A stretch of DNA of 64,000 nucleotides from Actinomycetota bacterium (GCA_027315345.1 DAHUYE010000091.1:1-64000); one strand, 5' to 3'; positions 39,320 to 49,478 are shown, counted from the stretch's first letter. A program made the numbers and translations. Notes: generated by a model from the sequence alone, not told the origin.

Positions 39320-40879
39320 TCAGCTACGGCCATGTCCCACGCCCGTGCCGCCATGAGTGGAGTGGAAGGCCAATAGGAGCGCGGCGGCGACCACCGCCAC
39401 GAAGCAAGCCAGGTAGATCACGGTGCTGGCCCGTGCCACCGAGGCGACGGCCCGATCAGCTTGGCCGACGGCCCTGGACTCCCGAATGGCAGCAATGTCA
39501 TCGGCGGCCAAGGCGTCTCGGAACTGGTCGAGGTCTGCAATGGCCGCCCAAAGACTCGCTCGGATGCCAGGGACCGTGATGTATCGACTGGTATATAGAA
39601 GGACAATGGTCAGGAGTCCAATTCCGGCCAAGACGCCGACAGCCTGTGCCCGGGTTATGACGCCGTTGAACTGGGCGACCAGTACTCCCCCAATGGCCGC
39701 AACTTGGACGATGGTTCTCTCCATCACCGATCCGGCTGCATCGCGGGCCGCCCCTGTCGCCGTTTGGGCGGCGGCGGCCACCGCCCCGCGAGCTGTGCGT
39801 CTTGCGGCGAGGGCTTCTGCGACCGCCCCACTGCGTGACAACTCGTAAACGGACTTCGCCGTACGGAGAGAAGGCCCAGCCGCACCAGCCAGGTCGTCGG
39901 CACCGATCACAGCGAGAGAGATCGCATGCTCCACGGCTTCGAGCCGAGCTGGGTCGCTGTTACTCACCGCCCACCGGTATAGATCCAGTTCGTCGCGAAC
40001 CGCTTCGGCATCATCCGACACCGCCAGGGGAAACTGTACAAGGCGAGCTCCGCTCACCACTGCTATCGGCGGAACCCCCAACTCGAGATCGGAGGCTAGC
40101 CAGTACCACACGAGTACGCGGGCCAACCCAATCAGGGCACCGAGCATCTTTGTCACCTCCTCCGTGGCGCTCGCGAAGACTGCATTCCCGTCGAACATGA
40201 TGGGCGAGGGCAGTCTGGGTCGGCCTCGGCTGACCCGATCGTCGATGAAGTCCAGATCAAGGGATGACGTCGGAGGAGGCTCAATCTGCGAGTGGCCGTT
40301 CGAGATCGCCAGCTCACCGAAGATCAGGGGTTCGGACGGAAAGTCATCAATGACCAACTGACGGACTGGGCCTATGAACCCTGACGCCGCTGCAACCCAC
40401 TCTGCCGATGTCAGAAGCTCGTTGACCACCCCAGAAGCCATGCACCAATGGACCCCTGACTGGCCTGGTTCGTTCATGATCTCCAGCGTCAGACGGGCAT
40501 CCTTCGATGACACAAGGTCGAGGCCGCCAACGGCGTCTCCCCGGTCTACAGCTCGCTCGAGTATGGGGGCATCAACCGGCCCGAGCACCTCGGTGGTGTC
40601 GCCGGTCAGCGTGATCAGCGGAGCCGACTGGCCTGAAGCCTCGACCGCCAGTCTCCACGAGCCATCGATGACGACAATCTCGATGCGGTGGCCGTACTGA
40701 CCGAGGTCGAGCACCGCTTGGAGCGGAATGTCGGCCACGGGCATGATGCCCGAGGCCTTGAGGCGATTGATATTCGGAGACTCCGCCAGGTTGACAAGGG
40801 AGCCTCGCAGCGAACGGTATAGATCCAGCGCCTCGTAGAGGTTCGCCAGACCTGGGACTACGCTGTCTTCAGCGGCCAT
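39320..40879 (-). CDS. Hypothetical membrane protein
   Basis: 519 aa, C-terminal hydrophobic segments; 11-nt overlap with the upstream gene. Confidence 0.65.
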   Translation of the reverse strand: MAAEDSVVPGLANLYEALDLYRSLRGSLVNLAESPNINRLKASGIMPVADIPLQAVLDLGQYGHRIEIVVIDGSWRLAVEASGQSAPLITLTGDTTEVLGPVDAPILERAVDRGDAVGGLDLVSSKDARLTLEIMNEPGQSGVHWCMASGVVNELLTSAEWVAAASGFIGPVRQLVIDDFPSEPLIFGELAISNGHSQIEPPPTSSLDLDFIDDRVSRGRPRLPSPIMFDGNAVFASATEEVTKMLGALIGLARVLVWYWLASDLELGVPPIAVVSGARLVQFPLAVSDDAEAVRDELDLYRWAVSNSDPARLEAVEHAISLAVIGADDLAGAAGPSLRTAKSVYELSRSGAVAEALAARRTARGAVAAAAQTATGAARDAAGSVMERTIVQVAAIGGVLVAQFNGVITRAQAVGVLAGIGLLTIVLLYTSRYITVPGIRASLWAAIADLDQFRDALAADDIAAIRESRAVGQADRAVASVARASTVIYLACFVAVVAAALLLAFHSTHGGTGVGHGRS

Positions 40880-41819
40880 ACTCGGTGGTCGGCTCGTTCT
40901 GGACGGTCACGGTTATGACGTAGCCCCCAGTTGGTCCCGGCGTCATGCGGACCGCCTGGTTCATGCGCTGGACCAAGCCCGAGATGGTTATTCCGTCCGC
41001 TCGGATGGTCTTGCGCAATGGCGCGCTCGTGTCGACGCGCCGAGCGGGTCTTGGCAGAGCGTTGAGTGCCGCTGCTGCCCGCTGTTGGACGTCAACGCTG
41101 AGCTCCGGGAGCTCCTCGGCCGCCCGAGCCAAGACGTCTTCAACTCGCCCCGAGTCGAGTTCTGGCATCGACACGGCAACCTTCTCTGCCACGTCCGGCG
41201 AGATGGCCTGGATGGCCTTGACCATGGCCGCGGCAGCCGGAATGGCCTTCTCCTCCACTCGAACCCCGAGCGCTCGTGGAAAGTAGAGTGCCTCCCGAGG
41301 CAGCCGATCACCCAGGACGATCTGGCTCTGGGGACGACGGTCGGGATATACGGCTCCTTTCTGAAGGTCACCCGGAGCATCCAGGACGTTGGTGACCGAG
41401 GACAACACCTCCTCGCCGCTGTCGAGCCGGTCCAAGACGGCGGAGTTGGGCGTGATCACCTCCAGCTTCAGTGCGGCTGCAAGGTTCGGCTCGTTTGGCT
41501 CAGCAAGCCTCAGGCACACGAGTAGGCCCGGGGACGTTCTGCCATCCATCTCTCCGACCAACCGAAGCGCCATCTGATGGGCGGCGTCGTAGAACGACTT
41601 AGGCTTGCCCTCGGCCAGCTGCGCGAACAACCCGGCCGTCTCGACGTCGACCACCTCGGCCAACGGTGCGTCTCCCGAGGCCGCCCTGGTCATGAGTGAT
41701 TCGACGTGACCGATGAGGAATGCGTCTATTCCAGCGTCACGGGGTCGCGAACCTCTTCGAACCGGCGCGCCGCCAGCGACAACCCGGCAGTACGTCATCA
41801 GGGCGATTCTTTTGGCCAT
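40869..41819 (-). CDS. Nucleoid-associated protein (NdpA/YejK)-like
   Basis: GLLVCLRLAEPNEPNLAAALKLEV..VLDAPGDLQKGAVYPD..LGDRLPREALYFPRALGV. Confidence 0.5.
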   Translation of the reverse strand: MAKRIALMTYCRVVAGGAPVRRGSRPRDAGIDAFLIGHVESLMTRAASGDAPLAEVVDVETAGLFAQLAEGKPKSFYDAAHQMALRLVGEMDGRTSPGLLVCLRLAEPNEPNLAAALKLEVITPNSAVLDRLDSGEEVLSSVTNVLDAPGDLQKGAVYPDRRPQSQIVLGDRLPREALYFPRALGVRVEEKAIPAAAAMVKAIQAISPDVAEKVAVSMPELDSGRVEDVLARAAEELPELSVDVQQRAAAALNALPRPARRVDTSAPLRKTIRADGITISGLVQRMNQAVRMTPGPTGGYVITVTVQNEPTTEYGR

Positions 41820-42147
41820 CGTCCGTGCTCCTTAGCGGCTCATAGCGAGTTCGTCTATAGCCGGTTCTGGCTGATCGGAGTTGCACACCCGGCGGAGTCC
41901 TCACATGAGGCCGGGTGCCAATCCGTGCTCGCGTCGCCACGAGAGCGAAGGCGAGGCCTCTTCGGGAAGTCGACCGAGCTGACGCTACCGGCTGCTCCGC
42001 CGAGTTCCACCCCGACCGGATCGTCGGGTGGTGCTCCGCTTGGTCTGTGCGAGGTCACTCGCCGCCACTCGCCGCTCCGCTTTGGTTGAGGACTTACTGG
42101 CCAACTGGCGGCCTGCCGCCGACGCTGCCCGCTTTCCTGTCGCCACC

Positions 42148-42564
42148 TCAAACTCCTTTCTTCTCATGCAGGTCGTACTTGGTAAGGATCACTGACAGCG
42201 TGCGTTCCACGGCTGTCTCGAACAGATCCTTGATGTCCTTGTCGTAACGGGCCATTTGCTGTTCTATGGCCTTCTTCTGCTCGTGGAGCTGGGCTTCCAA
42301 CTCGATCACCCGATCCACCAAGGCATGTGATGGACTGGCGCCTGACTCGACATCCAGTCTCTCCAGGACCCATTGGCGGATGAGCCCCGTTGGCTGCATG
42401 CCCCACTCCTCGGCCAGTCGGCGCAGATGATCCAGTCTCTCGACCGGGAGCCGCACCGAATAGACCTGAGAGGGCTGGCGGGCGGGGGCTGGCGATTCCA
42501 GCGGACCTTCCTCCTCATCGAAATCAGGCACCGCCGCCATAGCGGTCCTCAACTCGTTCTTCAT
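42148..42564 (-). CDS. RHH-type DNA-binding protein (BrnA-like antitoxin candidate)
   Basis: SQVYSVRLPVERLDHLRRLAEEWGMQPTGLIRQWVLERL. Confidence 0.6.
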   Translation of the reverse strand: MKNELRTAMAAVPDFDEEEGPLESPAPARQPSQVYSVRLPVERLDHLRRLAEEWGMQPTGLIRQWVLERLDVESGASPSHALVDRVIELEAQLHEQKKAIEQQMARYDKDIKDLFETAVERTLSVILTKYDLHEKKGV

Positions 42565-42896
42565 GACATGCCTCCCTTCATCTCTCTGTAATGGCGTTGG
42601 TTCGTGGAGTTGGCTTCGCAGGCCGACGCGCCGTACCACTCGCCGGCTTCCAGGTCTTTCGGCAGGAGCCACACCTTCAGGATCCGGCGACAGGACTCTG
42701 ACCAACCGACCACCTGTAGCGACTGGCCCGTGCCCGCTGGACCAGCCAGCCGATCAGGGTCCATCGCCGCTTCGGTCGCCCACTCCGGCTCGATATCCAC
42801 CTCGCCGGGGCCATACCGCTTGGTACGGGTGCGAATGTGTTCGGCTCTCTCCTCGCTCCATTCCAGCGCTTCGATCCGCAGGCCGCTGATCGGCAC
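42561..42896 (-). CDS. BrnT-like toxin candidate
   Basis: ALEWSEERAEHIRTRTKRYGPGEVDIEP...RRILKVWLLPK; 4-nt overlap with RHH gene; GTG start uncertain (ORF open to 43070). Confidence 0.5.
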   Translation of the reverse strand: MPISGLRIEALEWSEERAEHIRTRTKRYGPGEVDIEPEWATEAAMDPDRLAGPAGTGQSLQVVGWSESCRRILKVWLLPKDLEAGEWYGASACEANSTNQRHYREMKGGMS

Positions 42897-43156
42897 GCCC
42901 TGGTACTCCACCCACTCATCGTAATACACGTAATACGATCTGACAAGACTCCTGGGTATGGATGACCCGAGGACCGGCGCGGAAGGGGGCCGGGAGGGAG
43001 CTGCCGGACGACTGCGGAGGACTCCAAACCAACCGGCTTTGAGGACGCCCAGCGCAAGAGCGCTTGACATCCTGGGTCAAGTCACGGCGTCTGGATCCGG
43101 ACGCCGTGGTGTGTCGGGAGCATCTACGAAGGACACTGGATCGCCAGATCGGCGGT

Positions 43157-45163
43157 TCAGCTGGCGATCCTGCGAACCGATGCCCTCTGCTGGCGGACCA
43201 GCTTTCGCCTCCAAGGCGACATTCCCTGATTGGTCCTGACCCGGATGCCGAAGGACCCCAACGCGGTCAGCACCGCGTCGAAGGGCTGGCCCGTGAGCAG
43301 TTCGATGTGGTGGGAGGACAGCCCGATACCGCAATAAGCGTCCCTCAGTAGGTCCTCGGTGAGCGGTACCGGCAGTGGGAAGCGCTGGGCGATGGTGCCC
43401 GGCTGTCGGCGTTGGGGTACCCGGTGACGGACGAGGAGGTCATGCACCTCGGGGTCCTCGTAGAGCTCATCGACCAGCTGGAGTGCCCATGCGGCTCCGC
43501 CGTTGCCGGGGCGGACCGGGATGCCGTGGTCGTGCAGAGAGCGCCGGACTAGCTGGGGCGAGGCGTCCAGCTCGGCCGCCACCTGGGGCGCCGTCATTTC
43601 CGCGCCTACGTACAGCTCCCCCAGCGGCTCGCGAGGCAGAAGCCTCCGGGTAGCCCTCGTCGTACGGCGAGCCACCGGGATACCGGCGGTCTCCAACCAG
43701 CCCCGCACCACCGGCGCCGAGGTGTGGTAGCGCCGGGCGATCTCCACCAGGGTCAGGCCCTGCTCGACGTACAGCCCGTCGAGCATGCGGGGCGGCGGAG
43801 CGACGACGGGCGGGGGATGGGGTGGAGGCGAGGCGGGGCGATGAACGCCCAGCTCCCGGCGCCGCAGGCAGACCTGGTAGGCGGTGGTGCCGAGCCGTTC
43901 GGCGATCTCCTGGTCGGAGAGACGCCGGTCGACGTACATCGCCGCCAGTTCCTCGGCCGTGGCAGTGACCGGGACAGGGATGCGACGCCGTGAACGCAGG
44001 GGGATCCCGAGCCGGCGTAGCGCCGATTGGACCCCGCCGGGCGCGAAGCCGACCCGGGCCGCCACCTCCTCGATCTCGAGGCCCTCGCCCACGTAAAGCT
44101 TCTCGATCAGGTCCGGAGAGACGCCGGTGGCTGGCTGTCCCGGCTTCCAGCTCCGGGGTCGGATGGCCACCCCCTCCCGTCGCAGGGTGTCCAGGACCCA
44201 GGTGTACGAACAACCCAGGCGCTGGGCGACCTGCGCGGCAGAAAGGCCGTTCGCCTCATAGAGGTCGATGACCTTCTGGACCGGGATGGCGGCCAAGTGG
44301 TCCGGAGCGCGCCGGGTCCGGCGGATGCCGAGGCGAGCCAACTCGGCCTGCACGAAGGTCTGGGAGGTCCCGAAGGCCCGGGCCAGCGCGGCCAGTTCAA
44401 TTCGATCATCCACCCAGGCCCGGCGCAGCTCGTCGGGGTCGATCACCGGGCGACGCCGCGCGGCGGCCTGGCGGCGGGGAATCCCGGCCCGGTCCAGCCA
44501 ATAGCCCACGACGTAGGTCGAGCGGCCGACGGCGGCGGCCACCGCCGCCATGGACAAGCCCTCCTCGACGTAGAGCTTGACCAGCTGGGCTCGCAGGTCC
44601 TCGGGTACCGGACGGGTGAGGCTCTCGCTCCGCGGGCGCCTCTCGACGCCCAGGCGTTCCAGGGCCTTGGCCACGGCCCCATGGCACGCCCCCACCCGCT
44701 CGGCGATGGCGCTAAGAGTCAGACCTTCGTCCAGGTACAGCCGTCGGAGCTTGTCGTCGCCCAGCTCGGCCAGGCCGGGATGACGGGCCGCCCGAGAACG
44801 CAGCAGGATCCCGTGGCGGCGCAGGTCGTCGCGCACCTTCTGCGGAGAGACCCCGAGGCGCTCGGCGATGATGCCCGCCGACAGCCCCTGGTTGGTGTAC
44901 AGCTCGTCGAGCACATCGCCGGGAAGGAGGTTGAGCCGGCCGTCGGTGGGCTCATGGCCCATGGTATAGAGCACCTGGGAGACCCGTCCGGCGGTGATCC
45001 CGTGCGCCCGTCCGATGGCCGCCAGTGATCGGCCCGCCTGGTACAGGCCTTTGATCTGGCGCGCTTGGCTGGTGGAGACTCCGGTGGGCAGGACCGGGCC
45101 ACCCCGGGTGCGGCTGTTCCTGCTCCCAGCCCCTCGACGTGGCTTCCCCAGCGCTTCAGTCAA
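43157..45163 (-). CDS. Protein of about 11 tandem helix-turn-helix units
   Basis: Repeated LYV-(D/E)-(E/Q)GL-x3-IA-x-R-x-G...V-x3-LRRLGI-x-R units every 50-60 aa across 668 aa. Confidence 0.8.
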   Translation of the reverse strand: MTEALGKPRRGAGSRNSRTRGGPVLPTGVSTSQARQIKGLYQAGRSLAAIGRAHGITAGRVSQVLYTMGHEPTDGRLNLLPGDVLDELYTNQGLSAGIIAERLGVSPQKVRDDLRRHGILLRSRAARHPGLAELGDDKLRRLYLDEGLTLSAIAERVGACHGAVAKALERLGVERRPRSESLTRPVPEDLRAQLVKLYVEEGLSMAAVAAAVGRSTYVVGYWLDRAGIPRRQAAARRRPVIDPDELRRAWVDDRIELAALARAFGTSQTFVQAELARLGIRRTRRAPDHLAAIPVQKVIDLYEANGLSAAQVAQRLGCSYTWVLDTLRREGVAIRPRSWKPGQPATGVSPDLIEKLYVGEGLEIEEVAARVGFAPGGVQSALRRLGIPLRSRRRIPVPVTATAEELAAMYVDRRLSDQEIAERLGTTAYQVCLRRRELGVHRPASPPPHPPPVVAPPPRMLDGLYVEQGLTLVEIARRYHTSAPVVRGWLETAGIPVARRTTRATRRLLPREPLGELYVGAEMTAPQVAAELDASPQLVRRSLHDHGIPVRPGNGGAAWALQLVDELYEDPEVHDLLVRHRVPQRRQPGTIAQRFPLPVPLTEDLLRDAYCGIGLSSHHIELLTGQPFDAVLTALGSFGIRVRTNQGMSPWRRKLVRQQRASVRRIAS

Positions 45164-45198
45164 CCTGCCCGGCCCCCAATCCCAAGCTGACGCCGATA

Positions 45199-46434
45199 TT
45201 ACGGCGAGGGCGACTCGTCGTGCCCCTCGACCGTGCCGGGCTCGTTCTGCTCGTCGTCACCAGTCGGGGCGCGACCGGGGGAGCCGGCCGGTTCACCGAA
45301 GATGAGCCGGCCCAGGCGGTCGGCCGCCGCATCCTCCATCGGTGGGATCGAGTGCGTGTAGACGTCCTGAGTGAAGGCCACCGTGGCGTGACCGAGCCGC
45401 TCGGACATGATCTTGGGTGCGATCCCGGCGGCCAGTCCCAGGCTGGCGTGTGTGTGTCGGAGGTCGTGCAGGCGAATTCGAGGCAGGCCGAGGCGGCGCA
45501 CGGCCCGATCGAAGCTCTGGGAGAAAAAGTCGGGGTGGATCGGGTCTCCGTCCTCCCGGGCGAAGACAAGGTCTTGGTCCCGGTAGGCCCAGCCCACCAC
45601 GGACTTCTCCTTGAGCTGACGGTCCCGGTGTAGGGCCAGCGCCGCCACCGTATGGGTGTCCAGGGCGATGGAGCGGCGACCCTTGGCCGTCTTGGGCGCC
45701 CCGAGCATCACCTTGTAAGCCACCGAGACGACGGTCTGGCGCACGGCCAGGCGCCGGGCGATGAGGTCAACGTCCAACCAGCGAAGTCCGAGGACCTCGC
45801 CCCGACGCATCCCAGTGCTGGCGGCCAAGAGAAAGGCGGTCGCGAGTCGGTCGCCGGCCATGCCGGCCAGGAAGTTCCCCAGCTCCTCGGCCGTCCAGAT
45901 CCGCAGGTCGGCGTCATGCCGAGCGAGTCGAGGCGGATCGGCGGCGTCGGCCACGTTCCGCACCACCAGGCCCTTGCGGACGGCGTCTTTGAGGGCGCGG
46001 TGCAGGATGGTGTGGAGGTGGCGGACGGTCTTGGGGGACAGCCCCCGGGGAGCAGCCCGGTGCCCGCTGGCCAGCTTCTTGGCGTAGAAGGCATCGAGCT
46101 GGTCGACGGTCAGTCCTTGGAGGCGGACCGAGCCCAACTCAGGGAGAATGTGTAACTCGATGTTGCGCCGGTAAGCATCGTAGGTGCTGGGGCGCAGCCA
46201 GGTCTTGGCCGCCGGGAGCCACCGTTCGGTCAGGTACTCCCCGACCGTGATCCGGGACGGAACGGTCTGCACTCCGGCCTGCAGGTTGGACAAGGTGACA
46301 TTCAGAAACGCGGCCGCGTCTGAGCGGGTGCGAAAGCCGCCCTTGGTCTGCTGAGTCAGACCACTGGCTCCGGCCACCTTCCAATAGGCGGTCCAGGTCG
46401 CGCCTCGCCGCTTGATAAATCCACGCTGGGCCAT
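45199..46434 (-). CDS. int: Tyrosine site-specific integrase (element 2)
   Basis: AASTGMRRGEVLGLRWLDV, LHDLRHTHASLGLAAG, LGHATVAFTQDVYTH. Confidence 0.95.
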   Translation of the reverse strand: MAQRGFIKRRGATWTAYWKVAGASGLTQQTKGGFRTRSDAAAFLNVTLSNLQAGVQTVPSRITVGEYLTERWLPAAKTWLRPSTYDAYRRNIELHILPELGSVRLQGLTVDQLDAFYAKKLASGHRAAPRGLSPKTVRHLHTILHRALKDAVRKGLVVRNVADAADPPRLARHDADLRIWTAEELGNFLAGMAGDRLATAFLLAASTGMRRGEVLGLRWLDVDLIARRLAVRQTVVSVAYKVMLGAPKTAKGRRSIALDTHTVAALALHRDRQLKEKSVVGWAYRDQDLVFAREDGDPIHPDFFSQSFDRAVRRLGLPRIRLHDLRHTHASLGLAAGIAPKIMSERLGHATVAFTQDVYTHSIPPMEDAAADRLGRLIFGEPAGSPGRAPTGDDEQNEPGTVEGHDESPSP

Positions 46435-46536
46435 GGCCCTTTCTCCACGATCCGCCCGTCGGGGCATCTCCGAGGTGAGGGCACATGGCCAAGGCGACTC
46501 GTCCCCGTTATACGGGGCCAAGCAGCGTGAGCAAGC

Positions 46537-46938
46537 TTACGACAGGGCGGTGACAGCCGGGGGCTCGGCCGGGTCGGGTTCGAGGAGGCGCAACAGGGCG
46601 ACGGTGGGAATGCGCAGCTGTCGGCCCACGCGGATGATCGGGAGAGGGAAGGTTCCGTCCCGGATGGTCCGGTAACCCGTCGTCCGATCGATGTTGAGCA
46701 ACTCGAAGGCTTCCTGCGCACTGATGACTGGCCTCCGTCGCGGGTCGGGGATGCCGACACCGCCGAGGGCGGCGGCGGGCGATGCAGCCCTGGGCCGGTC
46801 AAGCTCGGGCTCGTCGCCACCAACAGGGTGGTGAGACGACTGCTCCACCGCTTCGCAGACGTTGTCACGGCCAGTGGTGTCGTTTGGGCCAGCTCGGGAC
46901 GGGGATCTCGGGGGGCGGAGTGGGGTTGGGTGCCTCAT
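46537..46938 (-). CDS. Excisionase-type HTH protein
   Basis: VISAQEAFELLNIDRTTGYRTIRDGTFPLPIIRVGRQLRIPTVALLRLL; start uncertain. Confidence 0.75.
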   Translation of the reverse strand: MRHPTPLRPPRSPSRAGPNDTTGRDNVCEAVEQSSHHPVGGDEPELDRPRAASPAAALGGVGIPDPRRRPVISAQEAFELLNIDRTTGYRTIRDGTFPLPIIRVGRQLRIPTVALLRLLEPDPAEPPAVTALS

Positions 46939-47112
46939 GACTACATCCTGCGAAACGCTGCTGGGACAACCTCCGTGACAACGTCTGTAGCGGAGTCTCG
47001 CCTTTCCGCCGACCCGCAGAAGGGCGAGGTTGGAGCTTCCTAACCGACGAGCCGGGAAGCAAGCGAGAAAAAGTCAGGGATTGGGCTCTTCCTGAGACCC
47101 TTGTCAAAGGTT

Positions 47113-47133
47113 CTGTCACAGAAGTCGTCACAG
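47113..47133. promoter_or_regulatory. CTGTCACAG operator-like sites
   Basis: CTGTCACAG 47113-47121 and tCGTCACAG 47125-47133; same motif at 57973 and 57994. Confidence 0.4.
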
Positions 47134-47284
47134 TTGCGAGCGACATAGTCGTCGTGTGGTCACCCCGCGACGCCTCAGTCCGGCGCCCTCGTCACAGTGC
47201 CTGGGTACGGTTATCCCGCGGCCGCCCAGCTGTTGGCCGGAACGCCCGCCGGGCCTCAATCAGCGAACTGGAGGGAGGCCGAAG

Positions 47285-47938
47285 ATGCGAGCGGTGGAAC
47301 GCAGTGGCAGACGTCCGGCTTGTGGACTATTACTACGCTCTGTGGCAGCTGGGGGCAGCGGGTTCACGGCTGGATGGTCGGCACTCGGTGGCCTCTGCAT
47401 GGTGGTCCTGCTCTCGGCAGGCTGCGGTGGAGCTCCTCGGGTGACTATTCCGACCGGGACAACCGCCAGAGGGCCATCGTCGACGACGAGCCTGCTGGAT
47501 GGTCAGATACTCACCGCCTGGCGGGCGGCAGAAACGGCGTTCTACGAAGCTGAGGCGAACCCAAAGGGCCTATTTTCCCCGGCCCTGAACGACGCCCTGG
47601 CCGACCCCTTGCTATTGCAGGTCAAGCGGAACCTCGCCGGCGACGAGCACGCGGGCATCATCGGGAGGGGCATCTGGGACCTTGGCCAGCCGCGAGTGAC
47701 GTCCCTGTCTCCGAATCTGACTGATCCGACCGTGGCTGTTGTGGAGTCGTGCATCCATGACGCTCAGATCCTCGTCTTCCAGTCGAGTGGGAAGCCTTTG
47801 CCTGGCTTGGCCGGGCAGCCCGACTGGTCGGGTCAGGTCTCAACGATGGTCCGAAGCGGGACGACGTGGAGGCTGTCCAACCAAACCGGAGTGGCCAATC
47901 CCACCAAGGCAACGGCATGCGCATCAATCGACTATTAG
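47285..47938 (+). CDS. Lipoprotein
   Basis: MVVLLSAGCGG lipobox. Confidence 0.65.
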   Translation: MRAVERSGRRPACGLLLRSVAAGGSGFTAGWSALGGLCMVVLLSAGCGGAPRVTIPTGTTARGPSSTTSLLDGQILTAWRAAETAFYEAEANPKGLFSPALNDALADPLLLQVKRNLAGDEHAGIIGRGIWDLGQPRVTSLSPNLTDPTVAVVESCIHDAQILVFQSSGKPLPGLAGQPDWSGQVSTMVRSGTTWRLSNQTGVANPTKATACASIDY

Positions 47939-48786
47939 TAATCGCCGCGATCGCCGCTGCGCCGATTGGATGGCAGTCCGAGGCGTACGCGGGGTCCGTG
48001 CTGGCACAAGGAGACACTTCAGTGTCGGAGGGCTCCGTCCTCGCCTCAGCAACGGAGGCATCGGCTACGCCCTCTCCGACCCTGAATGAAGCGCCAGCGA
48101 GCAACGCTCCGCCGCCAGCTTGCTTCTACTACCCGGTCGATCCCGCCACCGCCGCCGCTCTCGGTCCCGGCGGATCGACGCCCGGCGCCTGGTATTTCCC
48201 GACCTGTGGCCCCTACCTCTATGCCTCGGGTCTCTCGGTGCTGCCGGCGCCAGTTTGGTTTCCCGCCGGAGCCGCCCCCGTCAATGGAGTCTCGGTCCCC
48301 GGCCTTCTTCAGCGGGCGAAGTCAGCCGCAGCACTGACTCAAGCCGGCATCATCCTCAATCCAACTGGTTATCAGATGGTCAACTTCGCCACCTGGCTGG
48401 CCATCCCCCGCTCTGACTGGCACCCGATCACGGCCACGGCCAAGGCCGGCGGCATCACCGCCACCATCACCGCCACGCCCACCTCGGTGACCTGGGACAT
48501 GGGTGACGGAGACAGCGTCTCCTGTGCCGGCCCCGGCGTCATCTACAACCCGAACGAGCCGGCTTCCTCCCAGTCCACCTCCTGCTCGTACACCTGGCCC
48601 CGCTCGTCGGCCACCCAGCCCAACGGCACCTTCACCGTGACCGCCACCATCAACTACGCCATCACCTCCACCGTCATCGGGGCACTCGATCCCAACCCCG
48701 TATTGGGAACCGCTGCCGGACCAACCGGGACTGACGCGGTGGCAGTCACCGAGGTCGAGGCGCTGGGCTCGGATTCAAATTCGTGA
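47917..48786 (+). CDS. Secreted PKD-like protein
   Basis: N-terminal signal; ITATPTSVTWDMGDGDSVSC..CSYTWPRSSA. Confidence 0.65.
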   Translation: MRINRLLVIAAIAAAPIGWQSEAYAGSVLAQGDTSVSEGSVLASATEASATPSPTLNEAPASNAPPPACFYYPVDPATAAALGPGGSTPGAWYFPTCGPYLYASGLSVLPAPVWFPAGAAPVNGVSVPGLLQRAKSAAALTQAGIILNPTGYQMVNFATWLAIPRSDWHPITATAKAGGITATITATPTSVTWDMGDGDSVSCAGPGVIYNPNEPASSQSTSCSYTWPRSSATQPNGTFTVTATINYAITSTVIGALDPNPVLGTAAGPTGTDAVAVTEVEALGSDSNS

Positions 48787-48797
48787 GGGAGACAGCC

Positions 48798-49478
48798 ATG
48801 ACCACCACCGACATCCCCGACCGCCTGGCGCCCGGCTTCGACCTCTTCGAGGGCATGGCCAAGGCCCGGCCCCGCCCGCGCCGAGCGTGGGCCCGAGCCG
48901 GTGGTGCCCTGGCCCTGGCCGTAGCCTGTGGAGCCGGCTTCGTCGGCTTGTACGCCTCCGCCGGTGACCGCCACCCGGTGCTCGGTGTCGCCCGGGCCGT
49001 GCCCGCCGGGGCCACCATCACCGCTGGCGATCTGCGGGTGGTGCGGCTCAGCTCCGATCCCGGCGTGGCCGCCCTGCCCGCCACCGAGGCCTCAGCGGTG
49101 ATCGGGCGCAGTGCGGCGGTGGGCCTGGTCCCTGGAGGCCTATTGGTGGGCGCCGATCTGGCTACGGCCCCGGCGGTACCGACGGGATGGGCCACCGTGG
49201 GCCTCGAGCTCAAGGCCGACCAGGTGCCGGCCAGCCTGGTCCCCGGCGCCTCGGTCATGGTGGTGGTCACCACCGCCCCCGGCCAGGCCACCGCCCCGAC
49301 CGCGCAGCCCCCGGTCCTCACCGTGGCCAAGGTGATCGAGATCGCTCCCCCGAACCCGGACTCCACCGACACCATCCTCACCCTGGCCGTACCGGGGGAG
49401 GCCGCCGCGGCGGTGGCCCAAGCCGCCGCCGCCAACACCGCCGCCCTGGTCGGTCTGGGTCCCGGAGCGGGGCAGTGA
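48798..49478 (+). CDS. SAF-domain (CpaB/RcpC-like) protein
   Basis: GVARAVPAGATITAGDLRVVRLSS..VIGRSAAVGLVPGGLL. Confidence 0.8.
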   Translation: MTTTDIPDRLAPGFDLFEGMAKARPRPRRAWARAGGALALAVACGAGFVGLYASAGDRHPVLGVARAVPAGATITAGDLRVVRLSSDPGVAALPATEASAVIGRSAAVGLVPGGLLVGADLATAPAVPTGWATVGLELKADQVPASLVPGASVMVVVTTAPGQATAPTAQPPVLTVAKVIEIAPPNPDSTDTILTLAVPGEAAAAVAQAAAANTAALVGLGPGAGQ

